Shown one piece after another: positions 12,420 through 25,400 of a stretch of DNA of 64,000 bases. The DNA lies in contig OX104122.1 in the NCBI GenBank assembly GCA_944474755.1, positions 7,465,223-7,529,222 on the forward strand. The letters run 5' to 3'. Position 1 is the stretch's first letter. Each line of letters starts with the position of its first letter. The position numbers and the translations under genes were made by a program. Under the pieces are notes generated by a model. It ran no database searches, had not been told where the DNA came from, and saw only the letters and a list, made by a program, of their open reading frames with translations. The stretch is from Limnoperna fortunei (taxonomy: Eukaryota; Mollusca; Bivalvia; Mytilida; Modiolidae).

Positions 12420-15400
12420 TAAAGCGGTAGAAAAGGGATGGAATAACTGTAGAAAGTGTTAGTGATGGAGTAACGGAAGTCAATTAACGGAGTAATGGAA
12501 GGGAATAGAGGGTAGTAAAGTGATGGAGTAATGGTAGTAAAATTATGGAGAAACGGTAGTAACGGAATGAAAAAATGGGGAGTAAAGTGATGGAGCAATA
12601 GTAGTAACGGCATGGAATAGTAAGTAGTAAAAGTAATGGAGTAATTGTAGTACAGTGATGGAGTAATGGTAGGAACGGAATTGATTAATAGGAAGCAAAG
12701 TGATGGAGTAACAATAATAACGGAATTAAAAAGTGGTAGTCAAATAATATAGTAATTTCCAGGTTGGTTGTAGTAGGGCATGTAATAGTATGTAGTAAAG
12801 TCAAGGGCTAAAGGTAGTAACAGAATGGAATTTAGTTAGTAACGTGATGGAGTGATGCTAGTAACGGAATGAAATTTAGTTAGTTAAGTGATGAAGTAAT
12901 CCTAGTAACGGAATGGAATAGTAGGTAGTAAAGTGATGGCGTAATGGTAGTAACGGAATGAAATAGTAGGGTGTAAACTGATGGAGTAATGGTAGTAACG
13001 GAATGGAATAGTAGGTAGTAAAGTAATGGAGAAGAGGTAGTAAAGTGATGGAGTAATGGTAGAAACGGCATGTAATAGTAGTAAAGGAATTAAAAAGTGT
13101 GTAGTAAAATGATGTAGTAATTGTCAGGTTGATTGTAGTAAGAGCATTAAATAGGAGGTAGTAAATGACAAAGTAATGGTAGTAACGGATTGGAATAGTA
13201 GGTAGTAAAGTGATGGAGTAATGGTAGTAACGGATTGGAGTAGTAGGTAGTAAAGTGATATAGTAATGGTAGTAACGGATTGGAATAGTAGGTAGTAAAG
13301 TGATTAAGTAATGGTATTAACGGAATGGAATAGTAGGTAGTAAAGTGATGGAGTAGTGGTAGTAACGGATTGGAATAGTAGGTAGTAAAGTGATAAAGTA
13401 ATGGTAGTAACGGATTGGAATGGTAGGTAGTAAAGTGATGAAGCAATGGTAGTAACGGATTGGAATAGTAGATAGTAGAGTGACAGAGTAATGGTAGTAA
13501 CGGATTGGAATAGTAGGTAGTAAAGTGATAAAGTAATGGTAGTAACGGATTGGAATGGTAGGTAGTAAAGTGATGAAGCAATGGTAGTAACGGATTGGAA
13601 TAGTAGATAGTAGAGTGACAGAGTAATGGTAGTAACGGATTGGAATAGTAGGTAGTAAAGTGATATAGTAATGGTAGTAACGGATTGGAATAGTAGGTAG
13701 TAAAGTGATGGAGTAATGGTCGTAACTGATTGGAATAGTAGGCAGTAAGGTGATGGTAGTACCGGAATGGAATAGTAGGTAGTAAAGTGATGGCGTAATG
13801 GTAGTAACGAATGGAATAGTAGGTAGTAAAGTGATGGAGTAATGGTAGTAACGGAATGGAATAGTAGGTAGTAAAGTGATGGAGTAATGGTAGCAACAGA
13901 TTGGAATAGTAGGTAGTAAAGAGATAAAGTAATGGTAGTAACGTAATGCAACAGTAGGTTGTAAAGTGATGGCGTAATGGTAGTAACGGAATGGAATAGT
14001 AGGTATTAAAGTGATGGAGTAATGGTAGTAAAGGAATAGAACAGTAGGTAGTAAAGTGATGGAGTAATAGTAGTAACGGAATGGTATAGTCGGTAGTAAA
14101 GTGATGGAGTAATCGTAGAAACGGATTGGAATAGTAGATAGAAAAGTGATAAAGTAATGGTAGTAACGGAATGGAATAGTAGGTAGTAAAGTGAAGGACT
14201 AATGGTAGTAACGGATTGGAATAGCAGGTAGTAAAGTGATAAAGTAATGGTAGAAACGGAATGGAATAGAAGGTAGTAAAGTGATGGCGTAATGATAGTA
14301 ACGGAATGGAATAGTAGGTAGTAAAGTGATGGAGAAATGGTAGTAACGGATTGGAATAGTAGGAAGTAAAGTGATAAAGTAATGGTAGTAACGGATTGGA
14401 ATATTAGGTAGTAAAGTGATAAAATAATGCTAGTAACGGAATGGAATAGAAGGTAGTAAAGTGATGGCGTAATGGTAGTAACGGAATGGAAAAGTAGGTA
14501 GTAAAGTGATGGAGAAGAGGTAGTAAAGTGATGGAGTAATGGTAGAAAAGGCATGTAATAGTAGTAAAGGAATTAAAAAGTGTGTAGTAAAATGATGTAG
14601 TAATTATCAGGTTGATTGTAGTAAGAGCATGTAATAGGAGGTGGTAAATGACAAAGTAATGGTAGTAACGGATTGGAATAGTAGGTAATAAAGTGATGGA
14701 GTAATGGTAGTAACGGATTGGAATAGTAGGTAGTAAAGTGATATAGTAATGGTAGTAACGGATTGGAATAGTAGGTAGTAAAGTGATTAAGTAATGGTAA
14801 TAACGGAATGGAATAGTAGGTAGTAAAGTGATGGAGTAGTGGTAGTGACGGATTGGAATAGTAGGTAGTAAAGTGATATAGTAATGGTAGTAACGGATTG
14901 GAATAGTAGGTAGTAAAGTGATTAAGTAATGGTAATAACGGAATGGAATAGTAGGTAGTAAAGTGATGGAGTAGTGGTAGTGACGCATTGGAATAGTAGG
15001 TAGTAAAGTGATAAAGTAATGATAGTAACGGATTGGAATAGTAGGTAGTAAAGTGATGAAGCAATGGTAGTAACGATTGGAATAGTAGGTAGTAAAGTGA
15101 CAGAGTAATGGTAGTAACGGATTGGAATAGTAGGTAGTAAAGTGATATAGTAATGGTAGTAACGGAATGGAATAGTAGGTAGTAAAGTGATGGAGTAATG
15201 GTCGTAACTGATTGGAATAGTAGGTAGTAAAGTGATGGAGTAATGGTCGTAACTGATGGAATAGTAGGTAGTAAAGTTATAAAGTAATGGTAGTAACGAA
15301 TTGGAATAGTAGGTAGTAAAGTGATTAAGTAATGGTAATAACGGAATGGAATAGTAGGTAGTAAAGTGATGGAGTAGTGGTAGTGACGGATTGGAATAGT

Positions 15401-18400
15401 AGGTAGTAAAGTGATATAGTAATGGTAGTAACGGATTGGAATAGTAGGTAGTAAAGTGATTAAGTAATGGTAATAACGGAAAGGAATAGTAGGTAGTAAA
15501 GTGATGGAGTAGTGGTAGTGACGGATTGGAATAGTAGGTAGTAAAGTGATAAAGTAATGATAGTAACGGATTGGAATAGTAGGTAGTAAAGTGATGGAGC
15601 ACTGGTAGTAACGATTGGAATAGTAGGTAGTAAAGTGACAGAGTAATGGTAGTAACGGATTGGAATAGTAGGTAGTAAAGTGATATAGTAATGGTAGTAA
15701 CGGAATGGAATAGTAGGTAGTAAAGTGATGGAGTAATGGTCGTAACTGATTGGAATAGTAGGTAGTAAAGTGATAAAGTAATGGTAGTAACGGAATGGAA
15801 TAGTAGGTAGTAAAGTGATGGCGTAATGGTAGTAACGGAATGGAATAGTAGGTAGTAAGGTGATGGAGTAATGGTAGTAACGGAATGGAATAGTAGGTAG
15901 TAAAGTGATGGAGTAATAGTAGTAACAGATTGGAATAGTAGGTAGTAAAGTGATAAAGTAATGGTAGTAACGGAATGGAACATTAGGTTGTAAAGTGATG
16001 GGGTAATGGTAGTAACGGAATGGAATAGTAGGTAGTAAAGTGATGGAGTAATGGTAGTAAAGGAATGGAATAGTAGGTAGTAAAGTGATGGAGTAATGGT
16101 AGTAAGGGAATGGAATAGTCGCTAGTAAAGTGATGGAGTAATCGTAGAAACGGATTGGAACAGTAGGTAGTGAAGTGATAAAGTAATGGCAGTAACGGAA
16201 TGGAATAGTAGGTAGTAGAGTGATGGAGTAATGGTAATAACGGATTGGAATAGTAGGTAGTAAAGTAGTAAAGTAATGGTAGAAACGGAATGGAATAGTA
16301 GGTAGTAAAGTGATGGCGTAATGGTAGTAACGGAATGGAATAGCAGGTAGTAAAGTGATGGAGAAATGGTAGTAGCGCATTGGAATAGTAGGAAGTAAAG
16401 TGATAAAGTAATGGTAGTAACGGATTGGAATATTAGGTAGTAAAGTGATAAAATAATGCTAGTAACGTAATGGAATAGAAGGTAGTAAAGTGATGGCCTA
16501 ATGGTAGTAACGGAATGGAAAAGTAGGCAGTAAAGTGATAGAGTAATGGTAGTAACGGAATGGAATAGTAGGTAGTAAAGTGATGGAGTAATAGTAGTAA
16601 CGGATTTGAATAGTAGGTAGTAAAGTGATAAAGTAATGGTAGTAACGGATTGAAATAGTAGGTAGTAAAGGGATAAAGTGATGGTAGTAACGGAATGGAA
16701 TAGTAGGAAGTAAAGTGATTCAGAAATGGTATTAACGGAATGGAATAGTAGGTAGTAAAGTAATGGAGTAATCGTAGTAACGGATTGGAACAGTAGGTAG
16801 TAAAGTAAGGAGTAATCGTAGTAACGGATTGGAATAGTAGGTAGTAAAGTGATATAGTAATGGTAGTAACGGAATTGATTAGTAGGTAGTAAAGTGATAT
16901 AGTAATGGTAGTAACGGATTGGAAAAGTAGGTAGTAGAGTGATATAGTAATGGTAGTAACGGAACGGACTAGTAGGTAGTAAAGTGATAAAGTAATGGTA
17001 GTAACGGAATGGAATAGTAGGTAGTAAAGTGATGAAGTAATGGTAGTAACGTATTCGAATAGTAGGTAGTAAAGTGATGGAGTAATGCTAGTAACGGATT
17101 GGAATAGTAGGTAGTAAAGTGATGCAGTAATGGTAGTAACGGATTTGAATAGCAGGTAGTAAAGTGATAAAGTAATGGTAGTAACGGAATGGAATAGTAG
17201 GTAGTAAAGTGATAAAGTAATGACAATAACGGAATGGAATAGTAGGTAGTAAAGTGATGTAGTAATGGTAGTAACGGATTGGAATAGTAGGTAGTAAAGT
17301 GATAAAGTAATGGTAGTAACGGAATGGAATAGTAGGTAGTAAAGTGATGGAGTAATGGTAGTAACGGATTGGAATAGTAGGTTGTAAAGTGATAAAGTAA
17401 TGGTAGTAACGGAATGGAAAAGTAGGTAGTAAAGTGATGGAGTAATGGTAGTAACGGATTGGAATAGAAGGTAGTAAAGTGATAAAGTAATGGTAGTAAC
17501 GGAATGGAATAGTAGGTAGTAATGTGATATAGTAATGGTAGTAACGGATTGAAATAGTAGGTAGTAAAGTGATAAAGTAATGGTAGTAACGGAATGGAAT
17601 AGTAGGTATTAAAGTGATGGAGTAATGGTAGTAACGGAATGGAATAGAAGGTAGTAAAGTGATGCAGTAATGGTAGTAACGGAATGGAATCGGAGTTAGT
17701 AAAGTGCTGGAGTAATTGTTGGAACAGAACGAAATAGTAGTAGGTAGTAAAGAAATGGATCAAAGGTAGTAAAGTGATGGAGTAATGGTAGTTACGGAAT
17801 GTAATTTAGTTAGTTAAGTGATGAAGTAATCCTAGTAACGGAATGGATTAGTAGGTAGTAAAGTGATGGCGTAATGGTAGTAACGGAATGAAATAGTAGG
17901 GTGTAAACTGATGGAGTAATGGTAGTAGCGGTATGGAATAGTAGGTAGTAAGGTAATGGAGTAGAGGTAGTAAATTGATGGAGTAATGGTAGAAACGGCA
18001 TGTAATAGTAGTAAAGGAATTAAAAAAGTGTGTAGTAAAATGATGTAGTAATTGTCAGGTTCATTGTAGTAAGAGCATGTAATAGAAGGTAGTAAATGAC
18101 AAAGTAATGGTAGTAACGGATTGGAATAGTAGGTAGTAAAGTGATGGAGTAATGGCAGTAACGGATTGGAATAGTAGGTAGTAAAGTGATATAGTAATGG
18201 CAGTAACGGATTGGCATAGTAGGTAGTAAAGTGATATAGTAATGGTAGTAACGGATTGGAATAGTAGGTAGTAAAGTGATAAAGTAATGGTAGTAACGGA
18301 ATGGAATAGTAGGTGGTAAAGTGATGGAGTAATGGTAGTAACGGATTGGAATAGTAGGTAGTAAAGTGATAAAGTAATGGTAGTAACGGAATGGAATAGT

Positions 18401-19914
18401 AGGTAGTAAAGTGATGGAGTAATGGTAGCAACGGATTGGAATAGTAGGTAGTAAAGTGATAAAGTAATGGTAGTAACGGAATGGAATAGTAGGTAGTAAA
18501 GTGATGCAGTAATGGTAGTACCGGAATGGAATAGAAGGTAGTAAAGTGATGCAGTAATGGTAGTAACGGAATGGAATCGGAGTTAGTAAAGTGCGGGAGC
18601 AATTGTGGGAATGGAACGAAACAGTAGGTAGTAAAGAAATGGAGCAAAGGTAGTAAAGTGATGGAGTAATGGTAGTAAAGGAATGGAATAGTAGCTAGAA
18701 AAGTGATGCAGTAATGGAAGTAACGGAATGGAATAGGAGGTAGTAAAGTGATGCAGTAATGGTAGTAACGGAAAGGAATCGGAGTGAGTGAAGTGCTGGA
18801 GTAATTGTTGGAACGGAACGAAATAGTAGGTAGTAAAGAAATGGAGCAATGGTAGTAAAGTGATGGAGTAATGGTAGTAACGGAATGTAATTTAGTTAGT
18901 TCAGTGATGAAGTAATGCTAGTAACAGAATGGAATAGAAGGTAGTAAAGTGATGGCTTAATGGTAGTTACGGAATGAAACAGTAGGTTGTAAAGTGATGG
19001 AGTAATGGTAGTAACGGAATGTAATTTAGTTAGTTTAGTGATGAAGTAATCCTAGTAACGGAATGGATTAGTAGGTAGTAAAATGATGGCGTAATGGTAG
19101 TAACGGAATGAAATAGTAGGGTGTAAACTGATGGAGTAATGGTAGTAGCGGAATGGAATAGTAGGTAGTAAAGTAATGGAGTAGAGGTAGTAAATTAATG
19201 GAGTAATGGTAGAAACGGCATGTAATAGTAGTAAAGGAATTAAAAAAGTGTGTAGTAAAATGATGTAGTAATTGTCAGGTTGACTGTAGTAAGAGCATGT
19301 AATAGAAGGTAGTAAATGACAAAGTAATGGTAGTAATGGATTGGAATAGTAGGTAGTAAAGTGATGGAGTAATGGCAGTAACGGATTGGAATAGTAGGTA
19401 GTAAAGTGATATAGTAATGGCAGTAATGGATTGGCATAGTAGGTAGTAAAGTGATGGAGTAATGGTGGTAACTGATTGGAATAGTGGGTAGTAAAGTGAT
19501 GGAGTAATGGTAGTAATGGATTGGAATAGTAGGTAGTAAAGTGATATAGTAATGGTAGTAACGGAATGGAATAGTAGGTAGTAAAGTGATGGAGTAATGG
19601 TAGTAACGGATTGGAATAGTAGGTAGTAAAGTGATGGAGTAGTGGTACTAACGGATTGGAATAGTAGGTAGTAAAGTGATATAGTAATGGTAATAACGGA
19701 ATGGAATAGTAGGTACTAAAGTGATGAAGTAATGGTGGTAACGGATTGGAATAGTGGGTAGTAAAGTGATGGAGTAATGGTAGTAATGGATTGGAATAGT
19801 AGGTAGTAAAGTGATTTAGTAATGGTAGTAACGGAATGGAATAGTAGGTAGTAAAGTGATGGAGTAATGGTAGTAACGGATTGGAATAGGAGGTAGTAAA
19901 GTGATGGAGTAGTG
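12420..19914. repeat. satC 45-bp minisatellite, central array
   Basis: Consensus monomer, 45 bp on the plus strand: taatggtagtaacggaatgg, then aatagtaggtagtaaagtga, then tggag. Monomers often alternate between cggaatgg and cggattgg and between gatggag and gataaag, giving a 90-bp dimer. Every so often a marker block appears (aaggaattaaaaagtgtg, then gtaattgtcaggttgattg, then gagcatgtaatag), starting near 13089, 14567, 18014 and 19231. Local duplications include a 135-bp (three-monomer) step at 13416 and 13551. The plus strand is stop-rich in all frames, while the minus strand is open by composition. No gene is supported. Confidence 0.95.
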
Positions 19915-19919
19915 GTACT
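19915..19919. repeat. 5-bp target-site duplication, left copy (LTR array)
   Basis: gtact immediately precedes the outer LTR and is repeated at 38397-38401 after the last LTR. Five base pairs is the usual duplication for Ty3/gypsy integrases. Joining the flanks across the insertion gives an ordinary satC reading frame (agtggtact then aacggattgg), which also occurs uninterrupted at 59374-59390. Confidence 0.92.
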
Positions 19920-20589
19920 TGTCACGGATGGCTAGTGGCATAAGAAGGGACACTCAATATATACATAATTTAATACAACAATAAACATAGATATATACAC
20001 AAAATATATACTATTTACAAAGTTATAGACATTGTCTCAACAACACCTTATACAGTTCTACTTTTCCACCCTGTTCTCCACTTTGTCACCATTACACCGG
20101 TTTCCTCCTGGATCCATTTACTAGTTGCTATACTGAGTACTGTTACTGATTACTACATCGGTTACTACACTGATTACTGTTACTGATTACTACATCGGCT
20201 ACTACACTGATTACTGTTACTGATTACTACACACCGGTTACCACTACTAATTACTACACCGGTTACTCGATGGCATTTACACTGGTTACTCGATGGTATT
20301 TGTAAGAATGAGCAATTACTTATGATGTTAAACTCGACTTCCAGTGGACACTCCTCTGCTCATTGACTGTCGTATCGGCAGGTCGTTCCTTTTATACTGA
20401 CCAGGTGAGCGAAAATCTACTAAACCGGTTTCCTCTCACCGTCACACATGTAAACTAAGGACAACCTATACACTGGAGTCTACCTGATCCGTACTAGCGA
20501 TCTGAGGCACTGACGACCACTCATCACGTTAAAAAGAATGACCAGCATAATTTTCTTTAATAATTAAATTATAAAGTCACCTCGTGACA
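19920..20589 (-). repeat. LTR1 (outer 3' LTR of the array)
   Basis: 670 bp beginning tgtcacg and ending cgtgaca, a perfect 7-bp terminal inverted repeat with the canonical TG...CA ends. By eye it has one private difference from the other LTRs, near 20136 (gagta for gatta). The TATA-like ttttata lies at 20390-20396 (TATAAAA on the minus strand). It contains the 37-bp minisatellite listed separately. Confidence 0.93.
20132..20242. repeat. 37-bp minisatellite inside the LTR (three copies)
   Basis: actgattactgttactgatt followed by actacatcggttactac repeats with starts at 20132, 20169 and 20206, a 37-bp period, then degenerates into related ccggttac motifs. It is present in all four LTRs (37939-38049 in LTR4). 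It lies downstream of the TATA box on the sense (minus) strand, so probably within R/U5. Confidence 0.85.
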
Positions 20590-20602
20590 TTTCCTCCCTT
20601 CC
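20590..20602 (-). promoter_or_regulatory. Polypurine tract of element A
   Basis: The minus strand reads GGAAGGGAGGAAA directly abutting the 3' LTR (LTR1), the expected position of the plus-strand DNA primer. Confidence 0.85.
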
Positions 20603-21073
20603 GAGGAAGTACGAAGTACTGAAATTGTGTTTACACAATTTACGTAACGTTTTTTTTTTACATACTCAAAATTACTATTTACAACTCACAAAATTATTAT
20701 TTACAACTCTCAAGACTATTATCTGACCTATCTCTCGATACAATCGTGACCGTTGCCAGCTGCAACCCAAGTCCATCCAAAGAAAAACTAACTGACTCAC
20801 GGTGTACAACTGACAATACTCACCTACTAGGTGTGCAAGGATCTTTAATAGGTCGAAGCGACTTATTACCTTACAAAGGTTTGCACGACATGACCTACCC
20901 ACAACATCCCAATTATATCTCCAAAAAAAAAACACATTCTAAACTCCAATAATGACATACTTACTCTTTCTCCAGTCTTATCAAACAAGTAATTACACAT
21001 GAAATACTAATACTAGAACTACGGTATATATATACTGACTAAATATTTCTCGACGGTAATTACTTGTCGAACT
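20603..21073 (-). other. 3' noncoding region of element A (between pol and PPT)
   Basis: About 470 bp between the pol stop and the polypurine tract, where env would lie in an env-bearing element. An 86-codon sense-strand frame (20675-20935) exists, but its start depends on an A/T homopolymer and it opens differently in B (75 codons) and is largely deleted in C. It has no signal peptide or transmembrane pattern I can defend, so I see no gene. It contains poly-T and poly-A runs of variable length between copies. Confidence 0.7.
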
Positions 21074-22426
21074 CTATATTCTACTCAAGTAATCTGCTAC
21101 TACATTATCCTTACCTTTTATTGGTACTATACGAAATCTATAAGGTTGCAAAAGCAGAGCCCACCTCATAAGTCTGGCGTTGGCTATTTTACCTTTATTC
21201 AAATACATTAACGGTTGATTATCTGTTTCCAGAATAAATTCTGTACCATACAAGTATTTCTGGTACTTCTGTATAGCCCAGACTATAGCTAAACATTCCT
21301 TCTCTATAGTCGAATAAGCTATTTCACTCGTCTTGAGTTTTCGACTTGCATAAGCTACGGGTAATTTAATACCATCTTCAACCTGCATCAGTACTGCTCC
21401 AATACCCTTATCTGCCGCATCGGTCATAAGAATAAATTGTTGCGTTACATCTGGCAACTTCAGAATAGGAAATTTTATTAATGCATGCTTCAATGTCTGA
21501 AATGATTTTTCATGAATATCTTCCCAAACAACGGTGTTGGGTTGACCCTTCTTAGTAAGATCTGTTAAAGGCAATGCTACACTAGCAAAATTTGGAATAA
21601 ATTTCCTATAAAACCCCAATAAGCCTAAAAATGACCTTACCTGTTTCTTCGTTACTGGTCTTGGTGCATCTATCATTGATTTTACCTTGTCCGGGTGTGG
21701 TTTCAGTTTATTCTCTCCGATCACATGTCCTAGACATTCCAGACTGGTATACCCAATTGAACATTTACTTGGTCGAGCTGTGAGATTTGCCTTACGTAGT
21801 CTTACAAGTAGTTCATGCAATACCTGCAAATGTTGCTCGAATGTTACTGCAAAAATAATGATATCATCAATAAAGTTGTCGATATTGTCCATATCTTTCA
21901 GTAACTTACGCATTAATCTTGAAAATGAGGCTGGCGCCGTAACAAGTCCAAAAGGCATACGTGTGAATCGAAATAGACCCTTTGGGGTCTGGAAACTAGT
22001 TTTATCTTTTGACTCTTCTGATAAAGGGAGCTGCCAATAACCTCTAGATAAATCTAATCGAGAAAAGTACTTATGCCCTGCTAACTTAGCAAACATGTCT
22101 TCGGCATTCGGCATTGGTTCTGCATCAAAAACTGTTTGACTATTTAAGGCTCTAAAGTCTATACAAAACCTGTTGGTATTGTCTTTCTTTCTCACAATTA
22201 CAATTGGTGATGAGAAAGGTCTAGTAGAGGGTTCTATTACCCCTAGATCTAACATTTTACTTACTTCCGTATTTACAGTATCTATCATACTATATGGTAT
22301 CGGATACAGTTTCATTCGAATCGGTGTCTCCGTGGACAATTTAATTTCATGCTCCATTATATCCGTGCATCCCGGTCGATCAGTAAATACATCGGAAAAT
22401 GACTTTAACAATCTCTTACCTGACAC
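21074..22426 (-). CDS. pol: RT-RNaseH portion of element A (frameshifted)
   Basis: 450 residues covering the reverse transcriptase (GYWQLPL, MPFGL, FIDD) and RNase H (TDAADKG, STIEKE, ETDNQ, VVADYLSRI). The first few residues (MSGK) come from the wrong-frame side of the frameshift; the true homologous region starts at about 22410 with LLKSFSDVF. It differs from B and C at STRPF and VIGEN. It has no natural start codon of its own. Confidence 0.88.
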   Translation of the reverse strand: MSGKRLLKSFSDVFTDRPGCTDIMEHEIKLSTETPIRMKLYPIPYSMIDTVNTEVSKMLDLGVIEPSTRPFSSPIVIVRKKDNTNRFCIDFRALNSQTVFDAEPMPNAEDMFAKLAGHKYFSRLDLSRGYWQLPLSEESKDKTSFQTPKGLFRFTRMPFGLVTAPASFSRLMRKLLKDMDNIDNFIDDIIIFAVTFEQHLQVLHELLVRLRKANLTARPSKCSIGYTSLECLGHVIGENKLKPHPDKVKSMIDAPRPVTKKQVRSFLGLLGFYRKFIPNFASVALPLTDLTKKGQPNTVVWEDIHEKSFQTLKHALIKFPILKLPDVTQQFILMTDAADKGIGAVLMQVEDGIKLPVAYASRKLKTSEIAYSTIEKECLAIVWAIQKYQKYLYGTEFILETDNQPLMYLNKGKIANARLMRWALLLQPYRFRIVPIKGKDNVVADYLSRI

Positions 22427-25400
22427 ATTTGACTTGCAGACAATTCTATATTCACATCCACCTGATCTGGACCTTCATCTGCACTTACAAACGGTAACTC
22501 ATCTAGATCATTTGCTTCTTCGAACTGCTCAGTTTCTTCACTGACCACTGCAGTACTCAACTTTATCCTATCAACATATTTTTTCAACAAGTTGGCATGA
22601 AAAGTTTTCACTTTACCCTTCAGCTCAATTTTGTAGTCTACGTTACCGAGTTTCTCTACAATGTTGTACGGTCCTTTCCATTGCATTAAAAGTTTATTGT
22701 TGTCTGTAGGCAACAATATGAGAACTTTATCACCTACCTTCATATTTCTCTGTTTTGCAGACTTATTATAATACCTCGCTTGTTTCTTTGAAGCACTTAC
22801 CAAATTTTGTCTCGTAAGTTCGCAAGTAGATTCTATTCTGTCTCGCAAATCGATAACATACTGATATGTAGTCTTTACCTCTGGATCCTCAATTTCTTTC
22901 GTCCATAGTTCTTTCAAAATTGTCATAGGTCCCCTTACTGTTCTCCCATAAACTAGTTCAAACGGTGAAAACCTTAAACTTTCTTGTGGAACTTCTCTAT
23001 ATGCAAAAAGTAATGGGTTCAAATACCTATCCCAATCCTTTGGACGTTCACTGCAAATTCGTTTTAGCATCTGCTTAAGACTGCCGTTGAAACGTTCAAC
23101 TAGCCCATTACACATAGGGTGATATGCAGTTGTAGACAACTGTCTAAGAGAAATAAGTCTACTAACTTCCGTCATCAGAGTTGACGTAAACTGACTTCCC
23201 ATATCTGTTAACATTTCTTGGGGAACCCCCACCCTGGAAAATATATCAACCAAAGCTTCAGCTACTCTTTCAGTTTCAATACTCTTTAAAGCTACAGCTT
23301 CGGGATACCGTGTCGCATAATCTACAAGCGTCAAAATATACCTATTACCCCGTTCAGTAGCTGGGTAAAGAGGTCCAATCAAATCAACTGCCACTCTTTT
23401 GAAAGGTTCCTCAATTAATGGCATAGACTGTAATGGTACCTTACTTATTCTACCTTTTTGTATAGTTCGTTGACAGATATCACATGATTGGCAAAAACGT
23501 TTTACATCTGCCGTGACGCCTGGCCAAAAAAATGCTGATAGTACTCTGTCAAGTGTACGACGGATACCCATATGCCCTGACATAATTGATTCGTGTGCTA
23601 ATCTCATCACTTTATCTCTATAGGATAACGGAACAACTAGTTGAGTATAGCTCATCCTCGTATCCTTCAAAGATTTGAACTCTCTATATACCATACCTCT
23701 CTTAACGAACCAGCCAATTTCCGCATTAGCTCGTTTAAATACGCTACCTGCTTGAGCATTTTTCCTGATCCTCTCTAACGAAACATCGTCCTTTTGTGCA
23801 CTCATGATATCGTTTGGACTGATGTCTTCGGTAATAATATCTTTTACTTTTAGCTTACTTAGTGGTTTACCACTATCAATTACTTGTTGTCTCGTTTGTA
23901 CCGCACTTACTTCCTGCCAATTTGGATCTGGATCTGCTGCATCTCGTGCATGACATACATTACCAATGATTAAATCATAAATAGGGTTTTCCATACAGCT
24001 TGCTTCGAATTCTCCTTTAACATACGGTGTATCTATACTTACTTTTGCTATTGGTGTTTCAATTGTCGATCCATCTGCTAATATACAAACTTGTTTCTTA
24101 CCTGTCAAAGATTCATCCCCTATTAAGCTTCGTTTTACTACAATACTGCTACATCCTGAATCTCGCAAAGCAGTTACAAGTTTACTGTTGACATACCCAG
24201 GAACAATAGGCATACTCACCACCTTAGTCATCTGACAAATGAACGGATGCGTACTTGAGGTGCTTGAAGAAATAGAACTAGAACTTCCAGAATAAATAAT
24301 CGACTCACTTGGAATAGTACATACTCCGCAAACTGGAGGTTTTTTCCTTGTGGAATCAGACACCACAATACTTACCCTATGACTTGTACAATCTGTAGCA
24401 ATATGACCAGTCTTGCCACATTTATAACATCTCCTATCTTTCATAGCAACGAACGAATTCTTATCCCTTGGTTTGTTGATCACCTGTTCTTTTCTTATAC
24501 TATGTTCTATAGGTTTCCGATTAGCGTTACTAATGGAGGAGAAGTTTGGGTGCTTACCTCTATTTATAAGATTAGTTGCACTTGTGTACCTAGCCTCCCT
24601 AAATTGATCAGCTATCGTCGCCATATTCACCAACGAATCGGGAGATCTTTCTCTTAAAAATAAAGATAACTCCTGAGAACATATATGTGCAAATTGATCA
24701 CGTAATATTAAATCAACTAACCCTTTATATGTGGTATCGATTTTTGACATCTCAATCCACCGTTGGAAATATCCTTCTAATCTAACAGCAAATTGGGCAA
24801 ATGTCTCACCTGTCTCAGGTCTACAATTCCTGAATTTGCGTTTGAATCCATCTTCGGTCATATCATACCTTTTTAACAAAGCTTCCTTTAAGGTGTCATA
24901 ATCCATTGCTTTATCTACTGGCATAAGTGCATAAACATCCAATGCTCTACCCTTGAGTAATGCACTTAATTGAATAGCCCAAATATCTTGTCTCCAATTC
25001 TGAGCTACTGCATACCTCTCAAATCGTCTCAAATAACTATCCATCTCGTCCTTACCTTCCTCAAAAGCTGGAATTTTAATTCCCTTTACACTGCCGTGAG
25101 ATTCACTTACCACTCTATGGGAACTCTCTGACTGCATATTTGTTAGTCTACTTGCCTCTTCCATCCTCTGGGCAAAATTTAACTTTTGTAACTCAATCTC
25201 ATGTTCTCTCTGGGCTATTCTTTCTTCTCGATCTTCTTTCTCTTTCTGTCGTTGAGTATCTCTCTCTCTCTCTTCTCGTTCTTCTTTCTCTCTCTGACGT
25301 TTTTCAGCTCTCTCAGCTCGGTCTTGCTCATCCTTCTCCTTCTGACGTTGCGCAACTCTCTCTTCTCGATCTTGCTCAATCTTCTGTTGCTCTTTAACAA

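Noticed and set aside
12420..19919. CRISPR-like array (regular short repeats)
   Set aside because: There are no unique spacers: the 45-bp units are contiguous, and the context is eukaryotic with LTR elements and a SINE.
12880..19925. Many minus-strand open frames of 60-353 codons over satC
   Set aside because: They overlap each other in different frames, consist only of 15-residue satellite translations, and follow from the absence of stop triplets in the monomer. No start context, domain or frame preference.
20675..20935. Possible small env-position gene downstream of pol (86 codons, minus strand)
   Set aside because: Start depends on homopolymer length, differs in B, mostly deleted in C; no signal peptide or membrane anchor pattern that I can defend.
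22400..22420. Programmed ribosomal frameshift in element A
   Set aside because: Copies B and C are in frame at this point, so the shift is a one-base deletion specific to A (or an assembly error).
21687..22544. Plus-strand frames of 117 and 123 codons (and counterparts in B and C)
   Set aside because: Antisense shadows of the conserved RT and INT coding regions; they repeat only because the elements repeat.
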